Virus record (IMG/VR): IMGVR_UViG_3300032308_001297
Location: 98,365 to 162,364 of that record
Direction: 5' to 3' (one strand)
Origin: a virus
Length of the DNA stretch: 64,000 nt
The number at the start of each line of letters is the position of its first letter. The first letter of the stretch is position 1. Shown here one piece after another: positions 28,675 to 35,999 of the stretch. Below the pieces are notes generated by a model. The model saw nothing but the letters and a program-made list of their open reading frames with translations, was not told where the DNA came from and made no database searches. A program made the translations under genes and the position numbers.

Positions 28675-29364
28675 ATGCCATTTAATATACAAGGTTTCAA
28701 AGAGAATCTTAATTCTTACGGTTATTTGGATAATAACAGCTTTGAAGTTATTGTTCAAACTCCACCAATCTTACAGAACGCTGTATTAAATAATCAGGGC
28801 ACCCCTACTGACACTTACAGAATTGCAAAAAACCTAAAATTGAGAGCCGATCAAGTTAGAGCTCCTGGAATCAACTTGATGACATCTCAACAGCAACGTT
28901 ATGGTATTGGTTCTGTTCAGAATATGCCAATTAATGCGCAATTTCAAGACGTTCGTATTTCGTTTCTAGTAGATCATTTTAGCGAAATTTGGCAATATTG
29001 GTATAATTGGACAAACCTTATTTTTGGGTTCAATGGATTAGCTTCTGCTAACGGACCAGTAGTAAATTCATTACCAAGTTACCAAGCAGAATATAAAGAA
29101 AACTATTCAACTATTATACAAATATACATATACGATCATTTTGGTAATAATATCCAAAAAATAAACCTTTACGAAGCCTTCCCTACAGCGATAGCAGACA
29201 TGCCTTTGGCTTGGGGAGATGGCAATTTAATGAAATTGAATGTGACTATTTCATATACTAGCTATGCTATTGTTGGTAGCTCCGTGCAACCACAACCAGC
29301 CCCACAACCACAAAGACCATTTAGATCAATAAGAAATTCAACAACAATAAGACCTGGCGTTTAA
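28675..29364 (+). CDS. 54: Baseplate tail tube initiator gp54-like
   Basis: 229 aa (T4 gp54 is 320). Features of the tail-tube fold: FKENLNSYGYLDNNSFEVIV, LRADQVRAPGINLMTSQQQR, YGIGSVQNMPINAQFQDVRI, SFLVDHFSEIWQYWYNWTNL, and near the end YEAFPTAIADMPLAWGDGNL followed by LNVTISYTSYAI. Residues 205-229 are a Pro/Gln/Arg tail. gp54 sits on gp48 and starts tube and sheath assembly. Confidence 0.78.
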   Translation: MPFNIQGFKENLNSYGYLDNNSFEVIVQTPPILQNAVLNNQGTPTDTYRIAKNLKLRADQVRAPGINLMTSQQQRYGIGSVQNMPINAQFQDVRISFLVDHFSEIWQYWYNWTNLIFGFNGLASANGPVVNSLPSYQAEYKENYSTIIQIYIYDHFGNNIQKINLYEAFPTAIADMPLAWGDGNLMKLNVTISYTSYAIVGSSVQPQPAPQPQRPFRSIRNSTTIRPGV

Positions 29365-29380
29365 ATAATGGAGATATAAT

Positions 29381-30094
29381 ATGTCAGAATTGCCAAAACT
29401 TGACCACCCTATTCATAACATTTCAATACCTTCTTTAAAGAAGAATTATAAATTCAGACCATTTCTGGTTAAGGAAGAGAAACTTCTTTTGATGGCCAAG
29501 GAAAGTGGAATCGAAACCGACATTTTGGCGGCTATTAAACAGATAGTTAATAATTGTTCATTAGATCCAAAACTTGATATAAACAAATTATCAATATTCG
29601 ATCTTGAATATATTTTCTTACGTCTTAGAGCTTTTTCTGTAGATAATAAAATTAAAGTTTCTTATAAAGACAACGAAGATGAAAAGGTTTACGAATTCGA
29701 AATTGATCTTGATAAAGTGGAAGTAATTTTTCCAGAAAAAGCAGAAAACACAATCAAAATTACTTCTAAGTCTGGACTTTCTCTCAAATATCCATCTGCT
29801 TCTTTATACGAAGATAAAGAGTTTTTGAGTTTAGATAAAGATTATTTGTTCCAGCTTATTATCCGTTGTATCGATAATATTTTCTACGAGGATCAGGTCT
29901 ATCCTGCAAAGGATTACAAAAAGGCTGATTTAGAAGAGTTTCTAGAGAATTTGGATATCAAAACATTTCAGAAAATTCAAGAGTTTTTAATTAACTCTCC
30001 AAAAATGAATTATACGATCAAATACAAAAACTCGTTGGAGCACGATCGAGAAATCGTTCTGTCATCGTTAAATGATTTTTTTACGTGGCGCTGA
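29381..30094 (+). CDS. 26: Baseplate hub assembly protein gp26-like (tape-measure chaperone type)
   Basis: 237 aa (T4 gp26 is 208). The start PKLDHPIHNISIPS, KKNYKFRPFLVKEEKLLLMA, AIKQIVNNC is the hallmark of the T4 gp26 baseplate hub family. Other segments: LDINKLSIFDLEYIFLRLRA and RCIDNIFYEDQVYPAKD. It begins after a GGAGATATAAT ribosome binding site. Its last codons run through seven T residues (30076-30082) shortly before the stop; reading one base back continues into a second open frame. That resembles the G/GT frameshift of lambdoid tail chaperones, and the gene indeed precedes a large hub/tape-region protein. Confidence 0.8.
   Translation: MSELPKLDHPIHNISIPSLKKNYKFRPFLVKEEKLLLMAKESGIETDILAAIKQIVNNCSLDPKLDINKLSIFDLEYIFLRLRAFSVDNKIKVSYKDNEDEKVYEFEIDLDKVEVIFPEKAENTIKITSKSGLSLKYPSASLYEDKEFLSLDKDYLFQLIIRCIDNIFYEDQVYPAKDYKKADLEEFLENLDIKTFQKIQEFLINSPKMNYTIKYKNSLEHDREIVLSSLNDFFTWR
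30076..30082 (+). promoter_or_regulatory. Candidate -1 ribosomal frameshift heptamer
   Basis: T-TTT-TTT in the gp26 frame (gaT TTT TTT ACG), four codons before the gp26 stop at 30092-30094. A -1 slip continues as TAC GTG GCG CTG and stays open to 30264. The heptamer is a legal X-XXY-YYZ slippery site. A programmed event is inferred, not shown. Confidence 0.6.
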
Positions 30095-30264
30095 GTCACA
30101 ACTCACTAGCGAATTATTATAAAACCATATTCTCGCTGGCTCAGCACCATAAATATTCTATTACGGAGTTAGAAAACCTTATTCCGTTTGAAAGAGATAT
30201 CTATGTTGAACTGTTGATGGAATACTTAAAAGAACTAGAAGACGCCAAACAGAGAAGCAAGTAA
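30082..30264 (+). CDS. gp51-like C-terminal extension read by -1 frameshift
   Basis: A 60-codon frame with no ATG at its beginning encodes YVALSHNSLANYYKTIFSLA, QHHKYSITELENLIPFERDI and YVELLMEYLKELEDAKQRSK. The YK.IFSLAQHH...ELENLIPFERDIYVELL pattern looks like the C-terminal extension of tail assembly chaperones and like the gp51-type partner that follows gp26. It ends with TAA immediately before the ATG of the next gene. A GTG at 30085 could be an independent start but lacks a good ribosome binding site. Confidence 0.6.
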   Translation, partial: YVALSHNSLANYYKTIFSLAQHHKYSITELENLIPFERDIYVELLMEYLKELEDAKQRSK

Positions 30265-32376
30265 ATGGAATCAGCAGAATTAAAACTGGTAACAAGAAAC
30301 ATTTCAAACGAATTTGGTGGTGTTGTTGGTAATATCAGAAAAACAGCCAATGACAACCAGAAAATGTTTAGTTCTATCCTCAAAGATCTTGGACGCCATT
30401 TTGACGCTCAAAGCGCTGGAATGGAAGCTGTATCTGATTCTGTAGAAAATTCTTCTAATAAAGTTGCATCAAAAATAGATGCCACAAACAATTTACTCCA
30501 AGATCAATTAAGTCTCTTTTCTAATCTTAACGCAGAAATGAGAAATTTAAATGGATCTGTGAGATCATTAAACAATAACATTACTAATAACAATCAATCT
30601 CTGTTGACTGGTATGCTTGGTGGACTGAAAGGTCTACAAAACGCAATTATAGCCACTGCAATGAGCGCTGCTCCTAGTATGCTAGGTCTAGCTGGAGGAA
30701 TTGGTGGTGGACTAATATCTGATTTAATGGGAGATGGAAAAGGCGGCGGGGTAGGTCAAAAAATCAGTAACCCTGTTATGGCGAAAGATATCTACTCTTA
30801 TTTGACGCAAAAAGGAGTAGACCACGAGCACGCTGTTGGTATCCTAGCAAATATCCAAAACGAGTCTCAATTTAATTCTGGTGCTATTGGCGATAACGGA
30901 ACTTCTGGAGGGTTGTTCCAACATCATAACGAACGATTTACTGCTATGAGAAAAGCTGCTGGACCAGACTGGCAGAAAAATTGGAAAGGTCAAGTTGATT
31001 ACGCTTTATCCGAAGGAGATATGCAATCATATTTGAAACGTCCAGTTCGTAGTGGTCAAGAAGCTGCTAGAGCATTTGTTTACGATTTCGAAAGACCAAA
31101 AGATAAAGAAGGCGAAGCAAACAAAAGAGCGGCAAACGTAGGCAATGTAGAAAAATTAGTTGCTGGTGGTGTTCAATCTCATTCGTCCACCCCATCAACC
31201 TCAACGCCATCTTCTGGTTCGACAACCACACCTGCTGCTACACCAGTTCAAAAACCAACTGCAACTGAAGTTGGACATGCTGGTGGGGAACATTCCGGCC
31301 ACGAACACGAAGGTATTATTACTGGAAAACACAATCAAGCAGAACAAATTTCCTCTGGTTCGGCCAAAGAATTTTTACAATCAAGAGGTGGATCTCAATC
31401 TGGCGCTGTTGGCGTTAATGCCGAAAAACTTGATAGTAATTTTGCCGAAAAAATGGCCAAAGCTATTCAAGCTGCCGAACAAGCAACAGGCTCAAGAGTT
31501 ACTATTACCGAAGGTTACAGAGATCCGCACGTTCAAGCACAATATTACTCTGATTATATTGGAAAACCTATTACATATGATGGTCAAACATATCAACCAA
31601 ACCCAGCAAAATTGGGTAGATTAGCTGCTCCTCCAGGTAGATCAAAACACGGAAAGGGTATGGCTGTTGATATTGGCGAAGGTCCAGCAAGAGAATGGTT
31701 AATTCAAAATGCTCCGAAATTTGGTATTGAGAGTCTTTTTGCTAAAATCGGTAAAGACAAACCTCACTTCCAAATGCCTGGAGAAGGAGAAGGAGAAGGT
31801 CAAACTTCTGGTGCTACTCCGTATAGCGAAGGCGCACAAGTTACTCCAGGCTCAGGTTCTGCAAGCGGCGATAGACTTTCGCAAATAAATCAAATCATGC
31901 AAAATCTTGGTGGTGGTGTTCCGGGAACAGAACAATCTAGCGGTGGAATTCCTGATTTAGGGATGGGTATACCAGCGCATGGTGGGTTAGGAATTGTTGG
32001 TATAAATGCACTTGTTAAAGGCATGGAATCAAATTTGATGCAACAAATGTCTGGTTCAGTTCCTGAAGCTCCACCTGCTCCTCCAGTAGCTTCTATGGTT
32101 CCAAATCCTACTACAGCAATGTCAACTCAATCTATTGAACAATCTCAAATTGAGTCAAATATAGACGATCATACTTATAAACAGAACCTTAAAGCGTTCA
32201 CAGAACAAACTAAGAAGCAAACAACTGAAATCGCTGCTAGCGAAGCATCAAGTGGTACACCAGTTAGTTACGATTATAATAACGCCAGCGATATCGGTTG
32301 GCCAGATTGGGCTGGAATGATCGGTGGTAATCACTGGGCTGAACTTAAAAAGATAAGATTAAATATGTGGGGATAA
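30265..32376 (+). CDS. Tail hub/tape-region protein with tail lysozyme and M15 peptidase domains
   Basis: 703 aa. Residues 1-110 are helical and amphipathic; 110-155 are hydrophobic and Gly-rich. Residues about 170-300 form a phage tail lysozyme domain (YLTQKGVDHEHAVGILANIQ, NESQFNSGAIGDNGTSGGLF) with Glu200 as likely catalytic acid. Residues 300-350 are a Ser/Thr/Pro/His linker. Residues about 390-505 form an M15/VanY-type peptidase domain: SKHGKGMAVD and KPHFQ give zinc ligands His462, Asp469 and His501. The rest is Gly/Pro-rich. It follows the gp26/gp51 chaperone pair, the slot of gp29 or the tape measure. Likely degrades peptidoglycan during DNA entry; a tape-measure role is uncertain since long helices are short. 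Confidence 0.78.
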   Translation: MESAELKLVTRNISNEFGGVVGNIRKTANDNQKMFSSILKDLGRHFDAQSAGMEAVSDSVENSSNKVASKIDATNNLLQDQLSLFSNLNAEMRNLNGSVRSLNNNITNNNQSLLTGMLGGLKGLQNAIIATAMSAAPSMLGLAGGIGGGLISDLMGDGKGGGVGQKISNPVMAKDIYSYLTQKGVDHEHAVGILANIQNESQFNSGAIGDNGTSGGLFQHHNERFTAMRKAAGPDWQKNWKGQVDYALSEGDMQSYLKRPVRSGQEAARAFVYDFERPKDKEGEANKRAANVGNVEKLVAGGVQSHSSTPSTSTPSSGSTTTPAATPVQKPTATEVGHAGGEHSGHEHEGIITGKHNQAEQISSGSAKEFLQSRGGSQSGAVGVNAEKLDSNFAEKMAKAIQAAEQATGSRVTITEGYRDPHVQAQYYSDYIGKPITYDGQTYQPNPAKLGRLAAPPGRSKHGKGMAVDIGEGPAREWLIQNAPKFGIESLFAKIGKDKPHFQMPGEGEGEGQTSGATPYSEGAQVTPGSGSASGDRLSQINQIMQNLGGGVPGTEQSSGGIPDLGMGIPAHGGLGIVGINALVKGMESNLMQQMSGSVPEAPPAPPVASMVPNPTTAMSTQSIEQSQIESNIDDHTYKQNLKAFTEQTKKQTTEIAASEASSGTPVSYDYNNASDIGWPDWAGMIGGNHWAELKKIRLNMWG

Positions 32377-32380
32377 TAAA

Positions 32381-32402
32381 AAAGGGAGCCGAAGCTCCCT
32401 TT
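32381..32402. terminator. Bidirectional rho-independent terminator
   Basis: Perfect 9-bp stem AAAGGGAGC / GCTCCCTTT with loop CGAA, with an A-run on the left and a T-rich stretch on the right. It lies between the convergent hub gene (ends 32376) and gp32 (ends 32406), so it can end both transcripts. Confidence 0.85.
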
Positions 32403-32405
32403 CTT

Positions 32406-33296
32406 TTACTTTGCTAGATTCTTAAAGAATTCCAATGACTCGTCATCGTCTTCATCACCAGAATACTTTGGTGCATGCGAAGCCTTAAACGTTGGAGCAG
32501 AATCCTCTTCAATCTCAACTTCCTCTGCACGTGCACGCTTGGCAGGAGCAGAATCTTCAGCAAGAACCTTTGCTAAACGAGCAGCAAGTTCTTCATAAGT
32601 CTTGAAGTTAGATGGAGCAAGGAATTCCTGAAGAGAATGCTCTGACTTCCAGATCTTCTCTAATTCCTTATCATCAGAAGATAGTGGCTCTGGAGAACCA
32701 AACTCTGATTTATCATAGTTACGATAACCTTCAAGATTACGGATCTTTAGCTTGAATGGAGCACCAGCCCAAAGATCAAACGGATTCACAGCTTCCTCAT
32801 CGGCGAATTGTGGTTCCATTGCTTCCTTCAGCTTATCAAAGATCTTCTTACCATACTTGAATAGGAAAACCTTGCCTTCATTAGCAGGATTGCTTGGATC
32901 ACTAATGACCTGGATATTTGAAATAAAATGAAGACGACGCTTCTGCTTGCGAACGATATCCTTGTTCGCTTCGATACCAGAGTTCCACAGCTTAGAATTA
33001 TACTCTGAAACAGGATCCTGCTTACCTATAGTCGTTAGGGAATTTTCGATGTACCATCCACCTGGTCCTTGGAAGCCATGATCAAACATTCGAACGAATG
33101 GAACATCCTCATCTGGAGGGCTAGGAAGAAAACGAATAACGGCATAACCATTACCTGCTTTGTCTACTGTGGCTGTCCAGAAACGATCGTCAGCGCCGCC
33201 CTTGGATTCTCCACCATTTAACTTATTTAGTTCGCTTGTGAGGGTTTCGAGGGACTTCTTACCAGAAGCTGCTTTGAGGGACTTAAAATCTACCAT
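32406..33296 (-). CDS. 32: Single-stranded DNA-binding protein gp32, zinc-free variant
   Basis: 296 aa (T4: 301). N-terminal basic region (KKSLETLTSELNKLN) for cooperative binding, an OB-fold core (FWTATVDKAGNGYAVIRFLP, FDHGFQGPGGWYIENSL, EYNSKLWNSG), and an acidic C-terminal tail (DEDDDESLEFF) that recruits partners. T4-type gp32 has a zinc site made of one His and three Cys in the core. Here the region reads KQDPVSEYNSKLWNSG and the whole protein contains no cysteine, so the site cannot form. gp59, the helicase loader, is encoded nearby. Expression: overlapping early and late promoters upstream. Confidence 0.9.
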   Translation of the reverse strand: MVDFKSLKAASGKKSLETLTSELNKLNGGESKGGADDRFWTATVDKAGNGYAVIRFLPSPPDEDVPFVRMFDHGFQGPGGWYIENSLTTIGKQDPVSEYNSKLWNSGIEANKDIVRKQKRRLHFISNIQVISDPSNPANEGKVFLFKYGKKIFDKLKEAMEPQFADEEAVNPFDLWAGAPFKLKIRNLEGYRNYDKSEFGSPEPLSSDDKELEKIWKSEHSLQEFLAPSNFKTYEELAARLAKVLAEDSAPAKRARAEEVEIEEDSAPTFKASHAPKYSGDEDDDESLEFFKNLAK

Positions 33297-33354
33297 GTAT
33301 ATTCTCCGTATTACGATGTATGACAGTTATATGGGCAACGTATAACGCCCACAT

Positions 33355-33388
33355 TATTTATATTACCGTAGAAACCTTTATTTGTCAA
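33355..33388 (-). promoter_or_regulatory. Overlapping early and late promoters of gp32
   Basis: On the minus strand TTGACA (33388-33383), a 17-base spacer and TAATAT (33365-33360) make a sigma70-like promoter. The late box TATAAATA (33362-33355) overlaps its -10. This would keep gp32 expressed in both phases. Confidence 0.65.
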
Positions 33389-33418
33389 GTTCTTTTTTGT
33401 TTTTTAACCAGTAATGAA

Positions 33419-33440
33419 AATAGGGACCGAAGTCCCTATT
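33419..33440 (-). terminator. Rho-independent terminator
   Basis: 9-bp stem AATAGGGAC / GTCCCTATT with loop CGAA on the plus strand (TTCG on the minus), followed on the minus strand by TTTTC. It lies two bases after the stop of the 55-aa gene at 33443 and insulates gp32. Confidence 0.75.
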
Positions 33441-33442
33441 GT

Positions 33443-33610
33443 TTATTTGACAGAGATTGGTTTTTCTGTATCTTTGTGAATTACTTTATCTCCAAGGATC
33501 TTATAATTAGCGTGATCCATCCAAAGAACCCAAATTAACTGAGAAGCAATATCAGGCTTATTTGATTTGATAATTAATTCCATCGATTCAAGTAGTTCTT
33601 CCTTTGTCAT
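33443..33610 (-). CDS. Small conserved-looking protein, 55 aa
   Basis: Starts at an ATG after AGGAGAAAAAA. It encodes TKEELLESMELIIKSNKPDI, ASQLIWVLWMDHANYKILGD and a basic end. It is framed by a late promoter box upstream and a terminator downstream, so it is a single-gene late unit. Function unknown. Confidence 0.6.
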   Translation of the reverse strand: MTKEELLESMELIIKSNKPDIASQLIWVLWMDHANYKILGDKVIHKDTEKPISVK

Positions 33611-33670
33611 CTTTTTTTCTCCTATAAGATGTTTTTAATATCCCACAAGAAAATCATAATATTGCGATAT

Positions 33671-33678
33671 TATTTATA
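33671..33678 (-). promoter_or_regulatory. Late promoter box TATAAATA
   Basis: Exact T4 late consensus on the minus strand, 61 bp before the 55-aa gene and directly after the gp59 stop. Confidence 0.55.
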
Positions 33679-34245
33679 CTACTCATTATTAATAACATCA
33701 ATCATTATCTGCATCATTTTGTCTTTATCATATTTCACAAAAGGAGTATATTTTACCACTTTCATTCGAACTTCGTCCCAAATTGGGTCGTATTCTAATT
33801 TGGAGTCCCAGTTCTGTAATATACCATGACTATTAACAAAAATACAAAGAGTCTCTAAACTTATTTCTCCTGCCAAATATAACCTAAGAGCAGCTGGATG
33901 TTGACCCTCTAACTTTGGCTCATCGAATATTTTCCAAAATTCTCTTTTAAAATTATAAGTCAGAGACTGTTGACGTTTTTTCCAGGCGCTGAAAATTCTA
34001 TCTGCTTCTTCTGAATACGCTAGATCTCTTATCCAAAGTTTTGGGTTTTCAGAAAGATTGGCAACCAGAAAATCATGGTAATCAGGTCTTTTAGCAAGTT
34101 TCTCAAAAAATATTTTATCTTTTCTATTCTGAAAGGAAGACTGTTTTAATCCAGTCTTCCCGTTATACTTTATGTAATCGTATGTTGGTTTGGTGAAGTG
34201 ATTTTTGATAGCGACATAATCTTTATACGCTTCGAAGGCTGACAT
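33679..34245 (-). CDS. 59: Replicative helicase loader gp59
   Basis: 188 aa (T4 gp59: 217). Family pattern: FEAYKDYVAIKNHFTKPTYD, YIKYNGK, FQNRKDKIFFEKLAKRPDYH, DFLVANLSENPKLWIRDL, and FDEPKLEGQHPAALRLYLAG with ISLETLCIF. gp59 loads the gp41 helicase on gp32-coated DNA. As in T4, it lies in the gp32-gp59-gp33 cluster. Its first 76 bases overlap the 3' end of the metalloprotease-like gene. Confidence 0.82.
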   Translation of the reverse strand: MSAFEAYKDYVAIKNHFTKPTYDYIKYNGKTGLKQSSFQNRKDKIFFEKLAKRPDYHDFLVANLSENPKLWIRDLAYSEEADRIFSAWKKRQQSLTYNFKREFWKIFDEPKLEGQHPAALRLYLAGEISLETLCIFVNSHGILQNWDSKLEYDPIWDEVRMKVVKYTPFVKYDKDKMMQIMIDVINNE

Positions 34246-34715
34246 TTTATTTCTGGCTCGCCGTCTCTTAAATAAGTTAAAAATTTAAAATAAAGTCCTT
34301 TTTCTCGACCATATGCCTCGATCTCCCAAGGCTGTTCCCAATAATCCATTTCTTCGTGGAGGTATCTCTCTCCTTGCCATTTAACCATTCTGGTTGGCTT
34401 CCAGATATCTTTCATCTCACCTTTGGCGTATTGTTTGAGATGAACCATTTCGTGAGCCAATGCTAATAAAGTCTCTTTTTTACTGATCGATCTGTCAATC
34501 CCAATAACGAATTCTCTTCTATGATGATTATCATCAGTCCAGTCACAATAAGCGTAATCGCCTTCGTATGACTCCATTTTTTCAAACTGGATAGTCAACT
34601 TTATATTATTGAAAAGTTTGCCCCCACCAATTAGATATTTTCCGTAAAAATTTGCCGCCTTTTTTGACATCTGTATAGATATATGCGAGGGTTTACCAAT
34701 TGTTTTAATGTGCAT
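34170..34715 (-). CDS. Putative zinc metalloprotease-like protein (HExxH)
   Basis: 181 aa from the ATG at 34715, chosen for its strong GGAGG site at five bases. A longer frame upstream has no such site and would run into gp33. Motif HEMVHLKQYAKGE gives an HExxH zinc site, with YWEQPWEIEAYGRE downstream offering a third ligand, as in SprT/gluzincin-like proteins. The upstream half is beta-rich (KLTIQFEKM, REFVIGIDRS). Possibly a protease or a structural relative. The long C-terminal overlap with gp59 is unusual. Confidence 0.6.
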   Translation of the reverse strand: MHIKTIGKPSHISIQMSKKAANFYGKYLIGGGKLFNNIKLTIQFEKMESYEGDYAYCDWTDDNHHRREFVIGIDRSISKKETLLALAHEMVHLKQYAKGEMKDIWKPTRMVKWQGERYLHEEMDYWEQPWEIEAYGREKGLYFKFLTYLRDGEPEIKCQPSKRIKIMSLSKITSPNQHTIT

Positions 34716-34743
34716 AGTAGCCTCCAACAATGGGTTAACTCTG

Positions 34744-34751
34744 TATTTATA
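34744..34751 (-). promoter_or_regulatory. Late promoter box TATAAATA
   Basis: Exact late box on the minus strand inside the end of gp33, 29 bp before the metalloprotease-like gene start at 34715. Confidence 0.55.
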
Positions 34752-34965
34752 TTGGAAGTCTTGCTCCACGCTTAAGAATATTGAGATTTTCAGCTTCGGC
34801 TTGGATTTTAGATTTCATGGCCGGATCTTTTTTTATCCAATAGGCTGCAGTCTCTATTTCCAAGCCGTTTTTTTCACACCAAAAAACCACCGCATCTATA
34901 TACTCTATATTTTTATCTTTACAGAGTTTTTCAACTTCTTCTACGAAGCCTGAATTTTTGAGCAT
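34747..34965 (-). CDS. 33: Late transcription co-activator gp33-like
   Basis: 72 aa, shorter than T4 gp33 (112). The segment YIDAVVFWCEKNGLEIETAA, YWIKKDPAMKSKIQAEAENL followed by NILKR is the conserved part of cyanophage-type gp33. gp33 binds the host RNA polymerase flap and links it to the sliding clamp at late promoters. The gp32-gp59-gp33 order supports the call, as do the TATAAATA boxes in the window. Confidence 0.72.
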   Translation of the reverse strand: MLKNSGFVEEVEKLCKDKNIEYIDAVVFWCEKNGLEIETAAYWIKKDPAMKSKIQAEAENLNILKRGARLPI

Positions 34966-35126
34966 TGTTTTTCATATTCCTTCAATTCTGTGATTCTACG
35001 AATAAGGTATTCTTCAACATGATTATCATTTAATCTTCGAGCTTCAAACCTGTTTAATTCTTGTTGTAACGACCACAATATAGTACTTGCATGAGAATAA
35101 GAATAATACTCTTTTGTTTTTTGCAT
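34941..35126 (-). CDS. Small protein, 61 aa, overlapping gp33
   Basis: Encodes KTKEYYSYSHASTILWSLQQ, ELNRFEARRLNDNHVEEYLI and RRITELKEYEKQCSKIQAS; largely helical and charged. Overlaps the gp33 start by 25 bases, so the two are probably translationally coupled. No family recognised. Confidence 0.5.
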   Translation of the reverse strand: MQKTKEYYSYSHASTILWSLQQELNRFEARRLNDNHVEEYLIRRITELKEYEKQCSKIQAS

Positions 35127-35130
35127 CTGA

Positions 35131-35535
35131 TTAATCCTTAATTGTGATTGTCGTAGGTTCGCCTTTCGTCATAGTGTAAAGAATAGAGGCATTATCTGGG
35201 TGCAAACGAACGCAACCATGAGAAGCAGGACGCCCCAGATTACCTGTATGAGGAGTAGCGTGGATAGCAAATCCACCAGAAAAGAAAATAGAGTGTGGCA
35301 TCGGCGCATTGTCATACTTCTTTGAATAGTGCATTAGATGATAAAAATAAGGATGGAAAGTTCCTGTTGGGGTGTAATAACCCTTTCTAGCAGTAGATAC
35401 TGGCCACTGCTCAATCAACTCTCCATCTTGGTAAACAGACATAGACTGATGACGTTTAGAAACAACAACATGATAATCTGCAAACGCTGAAGTTGAAATG
35501 AAAACTGCAGCGAGAACAATCAACAATCTTTTCAT
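35131..35535 (-). CDS. Secreted L,D-transpeptidase (YkuD family)
   Basis: 134 aa from the ATG at 35535 (AGGA at six bases); the upstream extension is not needed. Residues 1-19 are a signal peptide (MKRLLIVLAAVFISTSAFA). Residues 20-134 form a compact YkuD domain with the active-site block IHATPHTGNLGRPASHGCVR: His92, Ser105-His106-Gly107-Cys108 with Cys108 as nucleophile, then Arg110. Such enzymes make 3-3 or Braun lipoprotein-type cross-links in the periplasm. In a phage it could alter or strengthen the host wall, or block superinfection; this is inference. Confidence 0.85.
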   Translation of the reverse strand: MKRLLIVLAAVFISTSAFADYHVVVSKRHQSMSVYQDGELIEQWPVSTARKGYYTPTGTFHPYFYHLMHYSKKYDNAPMPHSIFFSGGFAIHATPHTGNLGRPASHGCVRLHPDNASILYTMTKGEPTTITIKD

Positions 35536-35543
35536 AATATATC

Positions 35544-35654
35544 CTAGTGGTTGTGGTTCTGTTTCTTCCAGATCCAAGAAGTTAAGCGTAATAGATTTTG
35601 GTGAATTGCATTAACGAAAGAACTATTCCAGAACCAGTGATTGTGTCTTGACAT
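35544..35654 (-). CDS. Very small His/Trp-rich ORF, 36 aa
   Basis: ATG at 35654 follows GGAGAACTAA. Encodes SRHNHWFWNSSFVNAIHQNL and a His/Lys/Trp-rich end (IWKKQNHNH). It ends nine bases before the transpeptidase start and directly follows tRNA-Arg. Function unknown. Confidence 0.4.
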   Translation of the reverse strand: MSRHNHWFWNSSFVNAIHQNLLRLTSWIWKKQNHNH

Positions 35655-35673
35655 TTAGTTCTCCTTAGAATGG

Positions 35674-35747
35674 CGATCCCGGCACGATTCGAACGTGCGA
35701 CCTACTGATTAGAAGTCAGTTGCTCTATCCTGCTGAGCTACGGAACC
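35674..35747 (-). tRNA. tRNA-Arg (UCU anticodon)
   Basis: Full cloverleaf in 74 bases: acceptor GGTTCCG with CGGGATC, D-arm GCTCAG...GAGC, anticodon arm ACTGA-CTTCTAA-TCAGT with anticodon TCT, T-arm GCACG-TTCGAAT-CGTGC. CCA is not encoded. It reads AGA, which an AT-rich phage uses often. It sits 35 bases after the tmRNA hairpin, so both RNAs may be cut from one transcript. Confidence 0.93.
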
Positions 35748-35781
35748 ATTATCAGTATTATACTTCATTACGTATGAAAAG

Positions 35782-35813
35782 GCAAGTTGTTTCTGTTTCT
35801 AGGGACAACTTGC
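35782..35813 (-). terminator. Hairpin at the 3' end of the tmRNA coding piece
   Basis: 9-bp stem GCAAGTTGT / ACAACTTGC on the minus strand, then CTTTTC. It can be a terminator, a processing signal or the last helix of the coding RNA. Confidence 0.5.
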
Positions 35814-35826
35814 AAACCCCAATGGA

Positions 35827-35874
35827 TCATGCTGCTAGAGCAAATGTTCCAAATGATGCATCGTTATCGTTGGC
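35827..35874 (-). other. tmRNA proteolysis tag reading frame
   Basis: Fifteen codons GCC AAC GAT AAC GAT GCA TCA ... CTA GCA GCA followed by TGA give ANDNDASFGTFALAA, counting the resume alanine. The AxLAA end is the classical degradation signal seen by ClpXP. Confidence 0.88.
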
Positions 35875-35999
35875 ATCTAACGTTTGTCTTTGGTCTCCTT
35901 AAACCTTTACCACACCAGTCGATCCTATTTCTGGCCCCCAAAAAACACCGTAATGTGCTTTGGTGGACCAGTCGGGTACTGCCCCCGAGTCCTGAATGA

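Noticed and set aside
30148-30155. CATAAATA as late promoter of the hub gene at 30265.
   Set aside because: It is 110 bp from the start, inside the gp51-like frame, and differs from the [TA]ATAAATA form; more likely coding chance.
30085-30264. gp51-like frame as an independent gene starting at GTG 30085.
   Set aside because: No Shine-Dalgarno at proper distance; the slippery heptamer directly before it is a better explanation, though not proven.
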